Assembly: GCF_007829035.1 (NCBI RefSeq)
Contig: NZ_VIVQ01000001.1
Coordinates: forward strand, 1,860,001-1,924,000
Direction: 5' to 3'
Source: Rudaeicoccus suwonensis
GTDB lineage: Bacteria > Actinomycetota > Actinomycetes > Actinomycetales > Dermatophilaceae
Length of the DNA: 64,000 nt
A model generated the notes under the pieces. The model did no database searches. It was given only the letters and a program-made list of their open reading frames with translations, and was not told where the DNA came from. Below are positions 17,471 through 26,915 of the stretch, in pieces. How positions within the stretch are numbered: the stretch's first letter is position 1; every line of letters begins with the position of its first letter. Both the position numbers and the translations under genes were made by a program.

Positions 17471-17489
17471 GCACCGCCGACTGCGGTGC
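17471..17489. promoter_or_regulatory. inverted repeat in the LysR/SDR divergent spacer
   Basis: GCACCGC (17471-17477) and GCGGTGC (17483-17489) form a 7-bp inverted repeat with a 5-nt centre. It sits 22 bp upstream of the SDR start in the 127-bp divergent promoter region. It is a candidate LysR-type operator. Confidence 0.4.
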
Positions 17490-17575
17490 GCTGTCACCAC
17501 GTACAACCAGGGGGTCGGCGCGATTCCTTCCCCAACGCGGATGCATGTTTCTTGCGCCAGCCATAAACTTTGCTC

Positions 17576-18478
17576 ATGCCTAGCTTGCGTGCCCTGGAGA
17601 TCCTTGTCGCCGTCGCCGACGAGGGGTCAATCACCGCAGCCGGTCAACGGCTCTATCTGACCCAGCCGGCCGTGTCGCATCAGCTCAAAGCTCTGGAGTC
17701 CGAGTTGGGTGCGACGCTGGTCGATCGGTCGGCGTCGGGTGCGGCGCTGACTCCGGAGGGGCGAGCGGTGCTGCCGCATGCCCGGGAGGCGATCGCCGCG
17801 GCCGGGCGCGCGGCTCTTGCGCTGCAGGAGCAAGTGGATCCGATCGTGCGTATTGCCTGCGCTGAGAGTTTCACGGTGCCGCTGCTGTCCCCCGCCATAC
17901 GTGCGTGGACTCACCGGAACGAAAGCGCCCGGTTGGAGCTGATCGAGGCGACCAGCTCCGAGGAGGTCTTGGACGCGGTTCGATCAGGCCGCGCCGATCT
18001 CGGCATCACGCCGTTGCAGGGTGGTGCCGGTGGACTTTTTGTCACGGAGCTCGCTGCCGAGGAGGTCGTCGTCACGGGGTCAGCGGAGCACGACATCCTG
18101 CAACAACCGGTGACGCTCCGCCGGGTGGCGCGAGAACGATTGGTCGGGGTCGATGCGCAGAACGGCTTCAGCGCCTGGCTCACCGACCAGTTCGCGGCTG
18201 CAAAATCTGTGCAGCACAACGAGATTCGGGTGCGATCACTCACAACGGCAGCCGCGCTGGCCGGCGCCGGAGTGGGGCTGGCCGTCGTGCCGATGAGCGC
18301 TCTCTCACCCGAAGCACCATGGGTGTCACTTCGGCCGCCCCTGATGCGCGACGTCGCGGCGGTTACACGCAGTAAGCCCGCGGGAATCGTCGGCCGCTTC
18401 GTCGAGATTCTGGCTAAGGCCAACCCGCCGCGCGACATACACAACCGGAGCGGAAGGTCGGCATCTGGCGCCCTGTGA
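17576..18478 (+). CDS. LysR-family transcriptional regulator
   Basis: A 300-residue regulator. The N-terminal winged helix-turn-helix (about 1-60) has ALEILVAVADEGSITAAGQRL and LTQPAVSHQLKALE. The periplasmic-binding-like effector domain runs from about 90 (VRIACAESF) to the end. A TTG two codons upstream (17570) is in frame, but the ATG gives the family-standard start. It is divergently transcribed from the MATTN-type SDR gene, its most likely target. Whether it also controls iolD downstream of the SDR gene is open. Confidence 0.9.
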   Translation: MPSLRALEILVAVADEGSITAAGQRLYLTQPAVSHQLKALESELGATLVDRSASGAALTPEGRAVLPHAREAIAAAGRAALALQEQVDPIVRIACAESFTVPLLSPAIRAWTHRNESARLELIEATSSEEVLDAVRSGRADLGITPLQGGAGGLFVTELAAEEVVVTGSAEHDILQQPVTLRRVARERLVGVDAQNGFSAWLTDQFAAAKSVQHNEIRVRSLTTAAALAGAGVGLAVVPMSALSPEAPWVSLRPPLMRDVAAVTRSKPAGIVGRFVEILAKANPPRDIHNRSGRSASGAL

Positions 18479-18588
18479 TCCACCGCTCAGATCTGGCGGT
18501 CAACCCGACTGCACGAACCCAACACGGGATCCGCGCAGCGGGGGTCATCCATGGGCCGCTTGTTGTTCCACGCCGTGCAACGAAAAGT

Positions 18589-18619
18589 CCCCTGACTTTG
18601 CGTTTCCGCAGGTCAGGGG
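18589..18619 (-). terminator. terminator of the tRNA cluster
   Basis: CCCCTGAC (18589-18596) pairs with GTCAGGGG (18612-18619). On the minus strand the stem is followed by ACTTTTCGTT. It lies just downstream of tRNA-Val(GAC). On the plus strand it could also stop LysR transcription. Confidence 0.75.
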
Positions 18620-18628
18620 CTTTCGTGG

Positions 18629-18703
18629 TGGTGGGCGATACTGGGATCGAACCAGTGACCTCTTCCGTGTCAGGGAAGCGCGCTACCGCTGCGCCAATCG
18701 CCC
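18629..18703 (-). tRNA. tRNA-Val (anticodon GAC)
   Basis: A 75-nt cloverleaf including an encoded CCA. The acceptor is GGGCGAT/ATCGCCC. The anticodon stem CTTCC/GGAAG encloses loop CTGACAC (anticodon GAC). The T-arm is TGGTTCGATCCCA. It decodes GUC/GUU. It is last in the minus-strand tRNA cluster. Confidence 0.95.
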
Positions 18704-18722
18704 ATTGCGATGCTGATCGCAG

Positions 18723-18795
18723 AGCGGACAACCGGGCTCGAACCGGCGACCTCAACCTTGGCAAGGTTGCGCTCTACCAACTGAGCTATGTCCGC
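18723..18795 (-). tRNA. tRNA-Gly (anticodon GCC), copy 1
   Basis: A 73-nt gene. The acceptor is GCGGACA/TGTCCGC. The anticodon stem CAACC/GGTTG encloses loop TTGCCAA (anticodon GCC). CCA is not encoded. It is base-for-base the same as the copy at 19085-19157. Confidence 0.95.
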
Positions 18796-18912
18796 CTGTA
18801 ACCCCGCCGAAGCTGGGCAACGAGAATGAACTTTAGCCGACGGCCAGCGGAACACCAAAACGGGCTTGTCAGCACGTGATTCGCCCGGATGCAGGACCCC
18901 GGAAACAGCGAA

Positions 18913-18944
18913 ACGCCGCCCGCGGCTGCCAGCCGGGACGGCGT
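18913..18944 (-). terminator. hairpin downstream of tRNA-Cys
   Basis: ACGCCG (18913-18918) pairs with CGGCGT (18939-18944), and CCCG pairs with CGGG inside. On the minus strand it is followed by a T-rich TTTCGCTGTTTCC. It probably ends the tRNA-Gly/tRNA-Cys transcript. Two tandem GTATGACG octamers lie directly upstream on the minus strand. Confidence 0.55.
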
Positions 18945-18962
18945 CATACGTCATACGTGCTC

Positions 18963-19036
18963 TGGAGGTGGAGACGGGATTTGAACCCGTGTAGACGGCT
19001 TTGCAGGCCGTTGCCTCGCCTCTCGGCCACTCCACC
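18963..19036 (-). tRNA. tRNA-Cys (anticodon GCA)
   Basis: A 74-nt gene including CCA. The acceptor is GGTGGAG/CTCCACC. The anticodon stem ACGGC/GCCGT encloses loop CTGCAAA (anticodon GCA). It lies between the two identical tRNA-Gly genes. Confidence 0.95.
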
Positions 19037-19084
19037 GTGGTGCTCGATCCGTCGCCCTCGTGTCACCACGAGAGGATTGATCAG

Positions 19085-19157
19085 AGCGGACAACCGGGCT
19101 CGAACCGGCGACCTCAACCTTGGCAAGGTTGCGCTCTACCAACTGAGCTATGTCCGC
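19085..19157 (-). tRNA. tRNA-Gly (anticodon GCC), copy 2
   Basis: A 73-nt gene with the same sequence as the copy at 18723-18795, including the GCC anticodon loop TTGCCAA. It is first in the minus-strand cluster. The identity implies a recent duplication or gene conversion. Confidence 0.95.
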
Positions 19158-19197
19158 CTGCCGCGTGCGGGAAACCCGCTGTGCGTGCTGCGAAACA

Positions 19198-20394
19198 CTA
19201 ACTGATGGTCTGGCGCGACGCCAATCGGGCGGCATCCGTGTCGGATTCGTCTGACTCCGTCGCTGGAATGACGCTCGCCTCATCAGCCTCGGACTTCTGG
19301 GCACGTATGACGCTCGCCTCGTCACCGGCGGCCTCACGCGCCGGCTCCCGCCCCTCCGCTGCCGACGCCGGCTCGTCATCAGCACACGGCTCCGGCTCCC
19401 TGGACGGCTCGTCCGACGACTCCCCCGACGCGTCGTCGCGGTCGGTCAGCCGTGGCGTGAGGTCGCCGATCCATTCCTTGGCGCGGTCGCGCACCCGCGG
19501 ACGCTCCGGCGGCGGCCACAAGCGCACCGACGCGGCATTCAGACCGGCCCCGATCAGCACGGCGATGCCCAGGAAGTACAGCCAGGTGAGCACGACGATG
19601 GTCGCGGCCAGCGGCCCGTAGATGCTCGTGCTGTGGTCACCCACCGACCGCCCGAGGAACCAGCGCAGCGCCATCGAGGCGATGACCCAGATGACCAGTG
19701 TCAGCGTCGCGCCGGGCAGGTCTCGCGCCCACGGGGTCCGCGCCGGCGTCGCGATGTAGAAGAACGTGGCCAGGCTGAGGATCGTCAGCCCACCCACCAA
19801 AGGCCAGTAGAACGTCATGAGGAACTGCAGCCCGGTCGGCAGCCAACTCGACAGCAGGTCCGGACCGATGACGATCAGCGGGATCACGATCGCTCCGAAC
19901 GCCAACCCGCCGAAGTACAGCGACAGGCTCAGCACCCGTGTCTGGACGATGCCGCGCTTGCCGCCCTGGCCGTACATGATCGACACCGTGTCGATCATCA
20001 CGTTGAGCGCGCGCGAGCCGGACCACAGCGACAGCAGGAAGCCGACCGAGATCACATCCGGCCGGCCGGCGCTCAATGCCGAGTTGATCGTGGGCATCAG
20101 CACCTGCCGCAGGCTCTCCTCGGTGAGGAACTGCGAGGCGTAGCTCTCGATGTTGACGGTGACCCGGTGCACGGTGTTGGGGCCGATCCATTTGCCGAGG
20201 TATCCCACCGCGCCCAACAGCCCGAACACCAACGGTGGTAATGACAACAGCGCGAAAAAACCGGCCTCCGCGGCCAGCCCGGTGACGCGATAGCGCATGC
20301 AGATCCGGATGGTCCCCATCGTCAGGCGGACCAACTGCAACAGCCCCGGCACGCGCGACAGGCGACGGCGCAGCGCAGCCTTGCGCCCGGTCAC
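19198..20394 (-). CDS. YihY/BrkB-family inner membrane protein with acidic tail
   Basis: A 398-residue polytopic membrane protein. Six hydrophobic segments span about 30-300, including EAGFFALLSLPPLVFGLLGA and TWLYFLGIAVLIGAG, the conserved closing segment of the family. Once annotated as ribonuclease BN, these proteins have no settled activity. The C-terminal 90 residues are Glu/Asp/Ser-rich and contain DEASVI twice, so they are probably a disordered cytosolic tail. The start is uncertain: a GTG at 20394 gives a compact N-terminus, and a longer frame runs to 20487. It is divergent from glgX. Confidence 0.85.
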   Translation of the reverse strand: MTGRKAALRRRLSRVPGLLQLVRLTMGTIRICMRYRVTGLAAEAGFFALLSLPPLVFGLLGAVGYLGKWIGPNTVHRVTVNIESYASQFLTEESLRQVLMPTINSALSAGRPDVISVGFLLSLWSGSRALNVMIDTVSIMYGQGGKRGIVQTRVLSLSLYFGGLAFGAIVIPLIVIGPDLLSSWLPTGLQFLMTFYWPLVGGLTILSLATFFYIATPARTPWARDLPGATLTLVIWVIASMALRWFLGRSVGDHSTSIYGPLAATIVVLTWLYFLGIAVLIGAGLNAASVRLWPPPERPRVRDRAKEWIGDLTPRLTDRDDASGESSDEPSREPEPCADDEPASAAEGREPAREAAGDEASVIRAQKSEADEASVIPATESDESDTDAARLASRQTIS

Positions 20395-20470
20395 CTCGCC
20401 CCGCCATTCATGCCGTCGTTGATCACGCGCACCACGGTAGCTGTGCGGCGGCGAAACCTCGTGGACCACA

Positions 20471-22600
<2,130 letters not shown>

Positions 22601-22602
22601 CC

Positions 22603-23268
22603 GTGCGCCTGCTGCTGCCCGTCCGCCCCGAAGCGTCCGAGGTCACCGACGACGACCTGATCGAGCTGTATGCCGGAGCGTCCTCCCACAAGCTCGTTCG
22701 GCTGAATATGGCTGCCACCGTTGACGGTTCGGCCACCGGGGCGGACGGCAGGTCCGGATCGATCAACACCGACGCCGACCATCGCGTGTTCGGGCTACTG
22801 CGGGCATGGGCGGATGTCGTCGTCGCCGGCAGCGGCACGGTGCGCGCCGAGGAGTATGACGCGCCGGTCACCGAGCAGCGCTGGTCGCAGCTGCGGGCGG
22901 GGCGGTCGGCGCATCCGAGCCTGTGCGTGCTGAGCACCGGCGGGGCGGTGCCGGCTTCGGTGGCGTCAGCCGAGGGCGGCGATGTCTTTGCGTTGCAGTC
23001 CGATTCGACGACGTCACTGCACGACATCGTGACCCAGTTGCGTCAGCGGGGCCACGATCGCGTCCTGCTCGAAGGCGGTCCGACCATCGCCGGACTCGCC
23101 TCGGCCGCAGGCATCATCGAGGAGTACTGCCTGACCTGGTCACCGATGGTCGTGGGTGGTGATGGGCCGCGCATCATGCACGGACCCGCAATTGCTCACG
23201 CTCTTGAGCCGGTGTCGTTGCTGGAGTCCGATGGCACCCTCATCGGTCGTTGGCGGATCCAGGACTGA
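22603..23268 (+). CDS. RibD C-terminal / dihydrofolate reductase-fold pyrimidine reductase family
   Basis: A 221-residue NADPH-dependent reductase-like protein of the RibD C-terminal fold. It has RLNMAATVDGSATG near residue 32, VVVAGSGTVRAEEYDAP, HDRVLLEGGPTIAGL and LTWSPMVVGGDGPRIM. Many actinobacterial paralogues lack a deaminase domain and have unknown substrates, so a riboflavin role is not assured. The start is a GTG 2 nt after glgX. Its last 29 nt overlap the 3' end of the convergent hydrolase gene. Confidence 0.85.
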   Translation: MRLLLPVRPEASEVTDDDLIELYAGASSHKLVRLNMAATVDGSATGADGRSGSINTDADHRVFGLLRAWADVVVAGSGTVRAEEYDAPVTEQRWSQLRAGRSAHPSLCVLSTGGAVPASVASAEGGDVFALQSDSTTSLHDIVTQLRQRGHDRVLLEGGPTIAGLASAAGIIEEYCLTWSPMVVGGDGPRIMHGPAIAHALEPVSLLESDGTLIGRWRIQD

Positions 23269-24445
23269 CTGGGGCCGCGTGAACCGGTGGCTGCGGCGGT
23301 CCGCAGAAGTCGGCGACGAGGTCCTCCCACCGCTGTGAGTCGACGTTCCACTCGCGGCAGTGCCGACCGGATTCCCACGTGGCCAGTTGCACCAGGTCCG
23401 GCCGGGTCTGCGCGAGGAGCGCGGACGGCTCGTAGGGCACGAATTCGTCGACGCGCGAGTGGATGACGAGCGTCGGCGTCGTCAGCTGTACGGCCTTGGT
23501 CAGCCAATCGGTTTCACGGACGTCGACAACGTCGGCGACGCCGGTCAGCGGACCTCTGGCGGGGCTGCGCAGCATCCACTGGCCGTATCTGCCGACCCGA
23601 CGCGGAAGCCGATTCTGCTTCGCGTGGAAGTCCATCACCCGCTGCCAGTCGAGCACCGGCGCGTCCAGCACCACGCGGCTCACGTGCGCTGCGAGGGCCG
23701 AGCGATCAAGGGTCTGCAGCACCACCGCGCCGCCCATCGACCAGCCGAACAACTGCACCTCGCGGGCGCCATGATCGGCGGCATACCGAATGGCTGCCTC
23801 GATGTCCTGCCACTCGGTCAATCCCAAGTGATACAAACGGTCTTCGCTTGCCGGCGCATCGACATCGTTGCGATAGCTCGGCAGCAGACAGCTGATACCG
23901 AGACGCTGAAGCGTCGGCACGGCACGCAAGCCCTCGGCACGAAGCGCCCCCCGGCCGTGCACCAGCACAGCCCACCGGTCACCCGGCACCTGCCCGCACC
24001 AGGCCGGCATCGGTCCAGCCGCACCGTCGATCATCACCTCGTGCAGGTCGAGGCCGGGTGACGTCGTCGGTGGGCCGCAGAAGTAGTAGCCGTTGAGCCG
24101 GGCGGGGCCAGGTCGCAGGATGCCGCGGTCGATGCCGTCGATGCGCCGGACCACGTGATGCTCGTCGGCGGTCAGCACCTCACCCAGGCGCGCGTGGGTC
24201 TGAAAGCCGTTCTGCCACAGGCCATATCGGCCCGGCTCGGTCGACTCCGCTGTTGCGGTGAGCGTGATCGCGTCGCTTGTCACCGCGACGACGGTGAGGT
24301 CGTCCACGGGAGTGTCCGGAGTGATGACACGGCGCACGAAGTATGACGCGAGGCCCGTCGTGACCGCCGCCCCCAGCGTTGCGGTCACACCCACACCTGC
24401 GCCGACACCCACGGCTGCTGACCGAAGCGAAGATCGCGACACCAC
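23240..24445 (-). CDS. alpha/beta hydrolase with N-terminal membrane anchor
   Basis: A protein of about 401 residues. A hydrophobic, Ala/Gly-rich N-terminus (SAAVGVGAGVGVTATLGAAV) is probably a signal anchor. After a roughly 130-residue N-terminal domain comes an alpha/beta hydrolase with oxyanion segment VLVHGRGALR, nucleophile Ser in FGWSMGGAV, an acid in THSRVDEFVP-like context (VIHSRVDEF) and a late His in ESGRHCREW. Substrate is unknown; esterase or peptidase is plausible. Adjacent GTGs at 24445 and 24442 are the likely starts. It is divergent from ligC. Confidence 0.82.
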   Translation of the reverse strand: MVSRSSLRSAAVGVGAGVGVTATLGAAVTTGLASYFVRRVITPDTPVDDLTVVAVTSDAITLTATAESTEPGRYGLWQNGFQTHARLGEVLTADEHHVVRRIDGIDRGILRPGPARLNGYYFCGPPTTSPGLDLHEVMIDGAAGPMPAWCGQVPGDRWAVLVHGRGALRAEGLRAVPTLQRLGISCLLPSYRNDVDAPASEDRLYHLGLTEWQDIEAAIRYAADHGAREVQLFGWSMGGAVVLQTLDRSALAAHVSRVVLDAPVLDWQRVMDFHAKQNRLPRRVGRYGQWMLRSPARGPLTGVADVVDVRETDWLTKAVQLTTPTLVIHSRVDEFVPYEPSALLAQTRPDLVQLATWESGRHCREWNVDSQRWEDLVADFCGPPQPPVHAAPVSPGSANDR

Positions 24446-24478
24446 GCCATCGTCGCAGCAGAGCGGCACAATGACCGC

Positions 24479-25534
24479 ATGGACCTGCCCCTCGAACTGC
24501 CGATCACCCCGATGCTCGCCAAAGCTACGCCCGATGTGCCGGAGGCCGACAGTGTCGAGGGCGGCTATCTGTACGAACCGAAGTGGGACGGCTTCCGCTG
24601 CATCGTGATGCGCGACGGTGACGACATCGAGATCGCCTCGCGTGGGTCCAAGCCGCTGACTCGCTACTTCCCCGAAGTCGTCGAAGCCGCGCGGCAACTG
24701 CTGCCGGACAAGTGCGCACTGGACGGTGAGATCGTGGTGCGGTCCGGCGAGCCCGGCGCACAACGACTCGACTGGGAGGCCCTGGGTCAGCGGATCCATC
24801 CGGCAGACTCGCGGGTGCGCAAACTGTCGCTCGAGACCCCGGCAGAGGTGATCTTCTTCGACGCGCTCGTCGTTGACGGTCGGTCGTTGCTCGACGTCGA
24901 GTTCGAACAACGACGCGCCGCGCTGGTGGACGCGGTGCAGGACGCCGGGCATCCGTTCCACGTGACCGCGATCACCGATGACGCCTCGGTTGCCCGGGAC
25001 TGGTTCACGCGGTTCGAGGGCGCCGGGCTCGACGGAGTCGTCGCAAAGGCGAGGCGCTCGACATACCAACCGGGTAAGCGCACGATGCTCAAGATCAAGC
25101 ACTCGCGCACGGCCGAGGCCGTTCTGCTCGGATACCGAATTCATAAGAGCGGCAACGGTGTCGGCTCTCTGCTGCTCGGCCTGTATGACGATGCCGGTCA
25201 CCTGCGCAATGTCGGCGGAATCCTGGCGTTCACCACGAAGCGGCGACTGGAACTCATCGACGAACTGGCACCTCTGGTCGAGACCGACGACGCCGGCGAG
25301 GCGATGCGCGGTGAGACCGACCGCTCGCGATTCAGCTCGAACAAGGACGTGTCGTTCGTCCGGCTGCGGCCCGAGCGGGTCGTCGAGGTCAAGTTCGACC
25401 AACTCGAAGGCTCACGATTCCGCCACGGCGTGAGCTTCCTTCGCTGGCGCCCTGATCGCGATCCGCAGTCATGCCTGCTGGAGCAGGTGGACCGGGCTGC
25501 GGCATACGACCTCGGCGAGGTCCTCGCCACCTGA
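24479..25534 (+). CDS. ligC: ATP-dependent DNA ligase (LigC/LigD ligase type)
   Basis: A 351-residue ATP-dependent ligase comprising adenylation and OB domains only. Motif I is EPKWDGFR with nucleophile Lys35. Motif IV-like DGVVAKARR and motif V LKIKHSR follow, and the OB fold occupies about 215-350. It lacks the polymerase and phosphoesterase domains of full LigD. The separate polymerase domain gene lies convergently 148 bp away. The pair suggests a split end-joining or base-excision repair system, as with mycobacterial LigC and PolDom proteins. No Ku gene is in the window. Confidence 0.9.
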   Translation: MDLPLELPITPMLAKATPDVPEADSVEGGYLYEPKWDGFRCIVMRDGDDIEIASRGSKPLTRYFPEVVEAARQLLPDKCALDGEIVVRSGEPGAQRLDWEALGQRIHPADSRVRKLSLETPAEVIFFDALVVDGRSLLDVEFEQRRAALVDAVQDAGHPFHVTAITDDASVARDWFTRFEGAGLDGVVAKARRSTYQPGKRTMLKIKHSRTAEAVLLGYRIHKSGNGVGSLLLGLYDDAGHLRNVGGILAFTTKRRLELIDELAPLVETDDAGEAMRGETDRSRFSSNKDVSFVRLRPERVVEVKFDQLEGSRFRHGVSFLRWRPDRDPQSCLLEQVDRAAAYDLGEVLAT

Positions 25535-25682
25535 CGCGGCGGTGAGACCCTCGTCAGCCTCTGGCGTCACGTGCGCACCGCACCAGCGGTCGAGATGTCG
25601 ATCGCTACCGTTTTTCCGTCGACTACTCGTTAGTAATCGTCATCACAGCCACGTTGCGGCGACACATGTGGGAATCGTGGCG
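25535..25682. other. spacer between convergent repair genes
   Basis: A 148-bp intergenic stretch, locally AT-richer (around the CCGTTTTTCCG run and CTCGTTAGTAATCG). It contains one CGAGATGTCG, the same decamer that occurs in the repeat array near 35.97 kb. No gene or clear terminator stem is visible. Confidence 0.4.
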
Positions 25683-26783
25683 TCAGCCGTCGAGCTTGTT
25701 GCCGTCCGAATCCCAATGGCCGGCAACCTTCTTCGACGGTTGGACCCGAGGCGGCTCACCCGGCATCTTGGGGTGGTCCGGCGGGAAGTTCAGCTCTCCG
25801 CCCGGCAGCGACTCCCACAACTCGAGCAACGGTTCGAGTGAGTGCGCGACGTCGTCGATCTGCGCCCACGGATCTCCGTCGGCCAGGTATTCCGGCACCG
25901 AGAACACGTTGAAGTCACGCGGGTCGGTCACGTCGGCCAGTTGTGACCACGACATCGGCGTGCTGACCGGCGCACCCGGCCGAGGTCGCAGCGACCAGGC
26001 GCCCGCAACGGTCCGGTCGCGCAGATTCTGGTTGAAGTCCAGGAAGATCGATCCCGCCGGACGCTCCTCCTTCCACCACCTGGTGGTGGCCCCCACGCCG
26101 CGGCGTTCCAGCTCACGGCCGAAGCCGATCGCCGCGTGCCGCACCTCGTCGAAGCCGAAGCGCGGCTCGATGCGGACGTAGATGTGGATTCCACGGTTGC
26201 CGCTCGTCTTGGCAAACCCGCGAATCCCCAGTTCCGCCAACAATTCCCGGCTCGCGTCGGCGACCCGTTGCGCATCCGCAAAAGTTGCGCCCTCCTGCGG
26301 GTCGAGGTCGATGCGGAATTCGTCGGGGTGCTCGACGTCGCCCGCCCGCACCGCCCACGGGTGGAATGTCAGCGTGCCCATCTGCGCCGCCCAGACCGCT
26401 GCCGCGGGCTCAGTCAGGCACAACTCGTCGATCGGTCGACCGTTGGGAGTCGTGACGCGGACGGTCTCGATCCAGTCCGGCGCGCCCTTGGGCAACCGTT
26501 TTGAATAGAAGCCCTCCCCCTGCTGCTGTGCTGCCGGCCCGACCGTCAGCTTCATACCTTCGCGCCACCCGCTGGGCCAGCGTTCCAACGCCACCGGGCG
26601 GTCACCGTTGGCGGCCATGAAGGCATCGCCCACGGCAGCGAAGTATTCGCACACCTGCAGCTTGCTGACCTCCGAAGTGCGATCGGTCGCTTCATAGACC
26701 ACCCGATCCGGACTCGAGACGCGCACCTCACGCGGCTCGCTCTTCGTCGGCACCGACACCGTCGTCGCCTTGCTCGGACTCAT
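25683..26783 (-). CDS. LigD-like polymerase/primase (PolDom, AEP superfamily)
   Basis: A 366-residue archaeo-eukaryotic primase-type polymerase. The catalytic acidic pair is Asp159 and Asp161 in RIDLDP. SGNRGIHIY (about 194-202) is the nucleotide-binding motif, and Asp249 in IFLDFNQN is the third metal ligand. In NHEJ, PolDom fills and extends broken ends, preferring ribonucleotides. Length exceeds the minimal domain (about 290), with a C-terminal Pro-rich extension after 320. It is convergent with ligC. Confidence 0.9.
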   Translation of the reverse strand: MSPSKATTVSVPTKSEPREVRVSSPDRVVYEATDRTSEVSKLQVCEYFAAVGDAFMAANGDRPVALERWPSGWREGMKLTVGPAAQQQGEGFYSKRLPKGAPDWIETVRVTTPNGRPIDELCLTEPAAAVWAAQMGTLTFHPWAVRAGDVEHPDEFRIDLDPQEGATFADAQRVADASRELLAELGIRGFAKTSGNRGIHIYVRIEPRFGFDEVRHAAIGFGRELERRGVGATTRWWKEERPAGSIFLDFNQNLRDRTVAGAWSLRPRPGAPVSTPMSWSQLADVTDPRDFNVFSVPEYLADGDPWAQIDDVAHSLEPLLELWESLPGGELNFPPDHPKMPGEPPRVQPSKKVAGHWDSDGNKLDG

Positions 26784-26915
26784 GTCCGGACGATACCGCC
26801 GGCATACGTTCCGTGCTGTTCATCCGACAGCAAGCCGCTAAACCCCACAACAGCGCCGGCAACCCCTACAGTCCCAAGTTCAAAACACCCCGAGTTTAAT
26901 CTGAGAGGTTGCCCC

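Noticed and set aside
19633-20241. 202-aa plus-strand frame opposite the YihY gene
   Set aside because: Gln/Arg/His-rich composition and full overlap with a well-supported membrane protein mark it as a shadow.
23240-25402. 720-aa hydrolase fusion extending over the ligase gene
   Set aside because: The N-terminal 319 residues are antisense to ligC. The hydrolase starts normally near 24445 with a membrane anchor.
25593-25602. Outlying copy of the 170-bp repeat in the ligC/PolDom spacer
   Set aside because: Only the decamer CGAGATGTCG is shared. The neighbouring bases do not align with the block.
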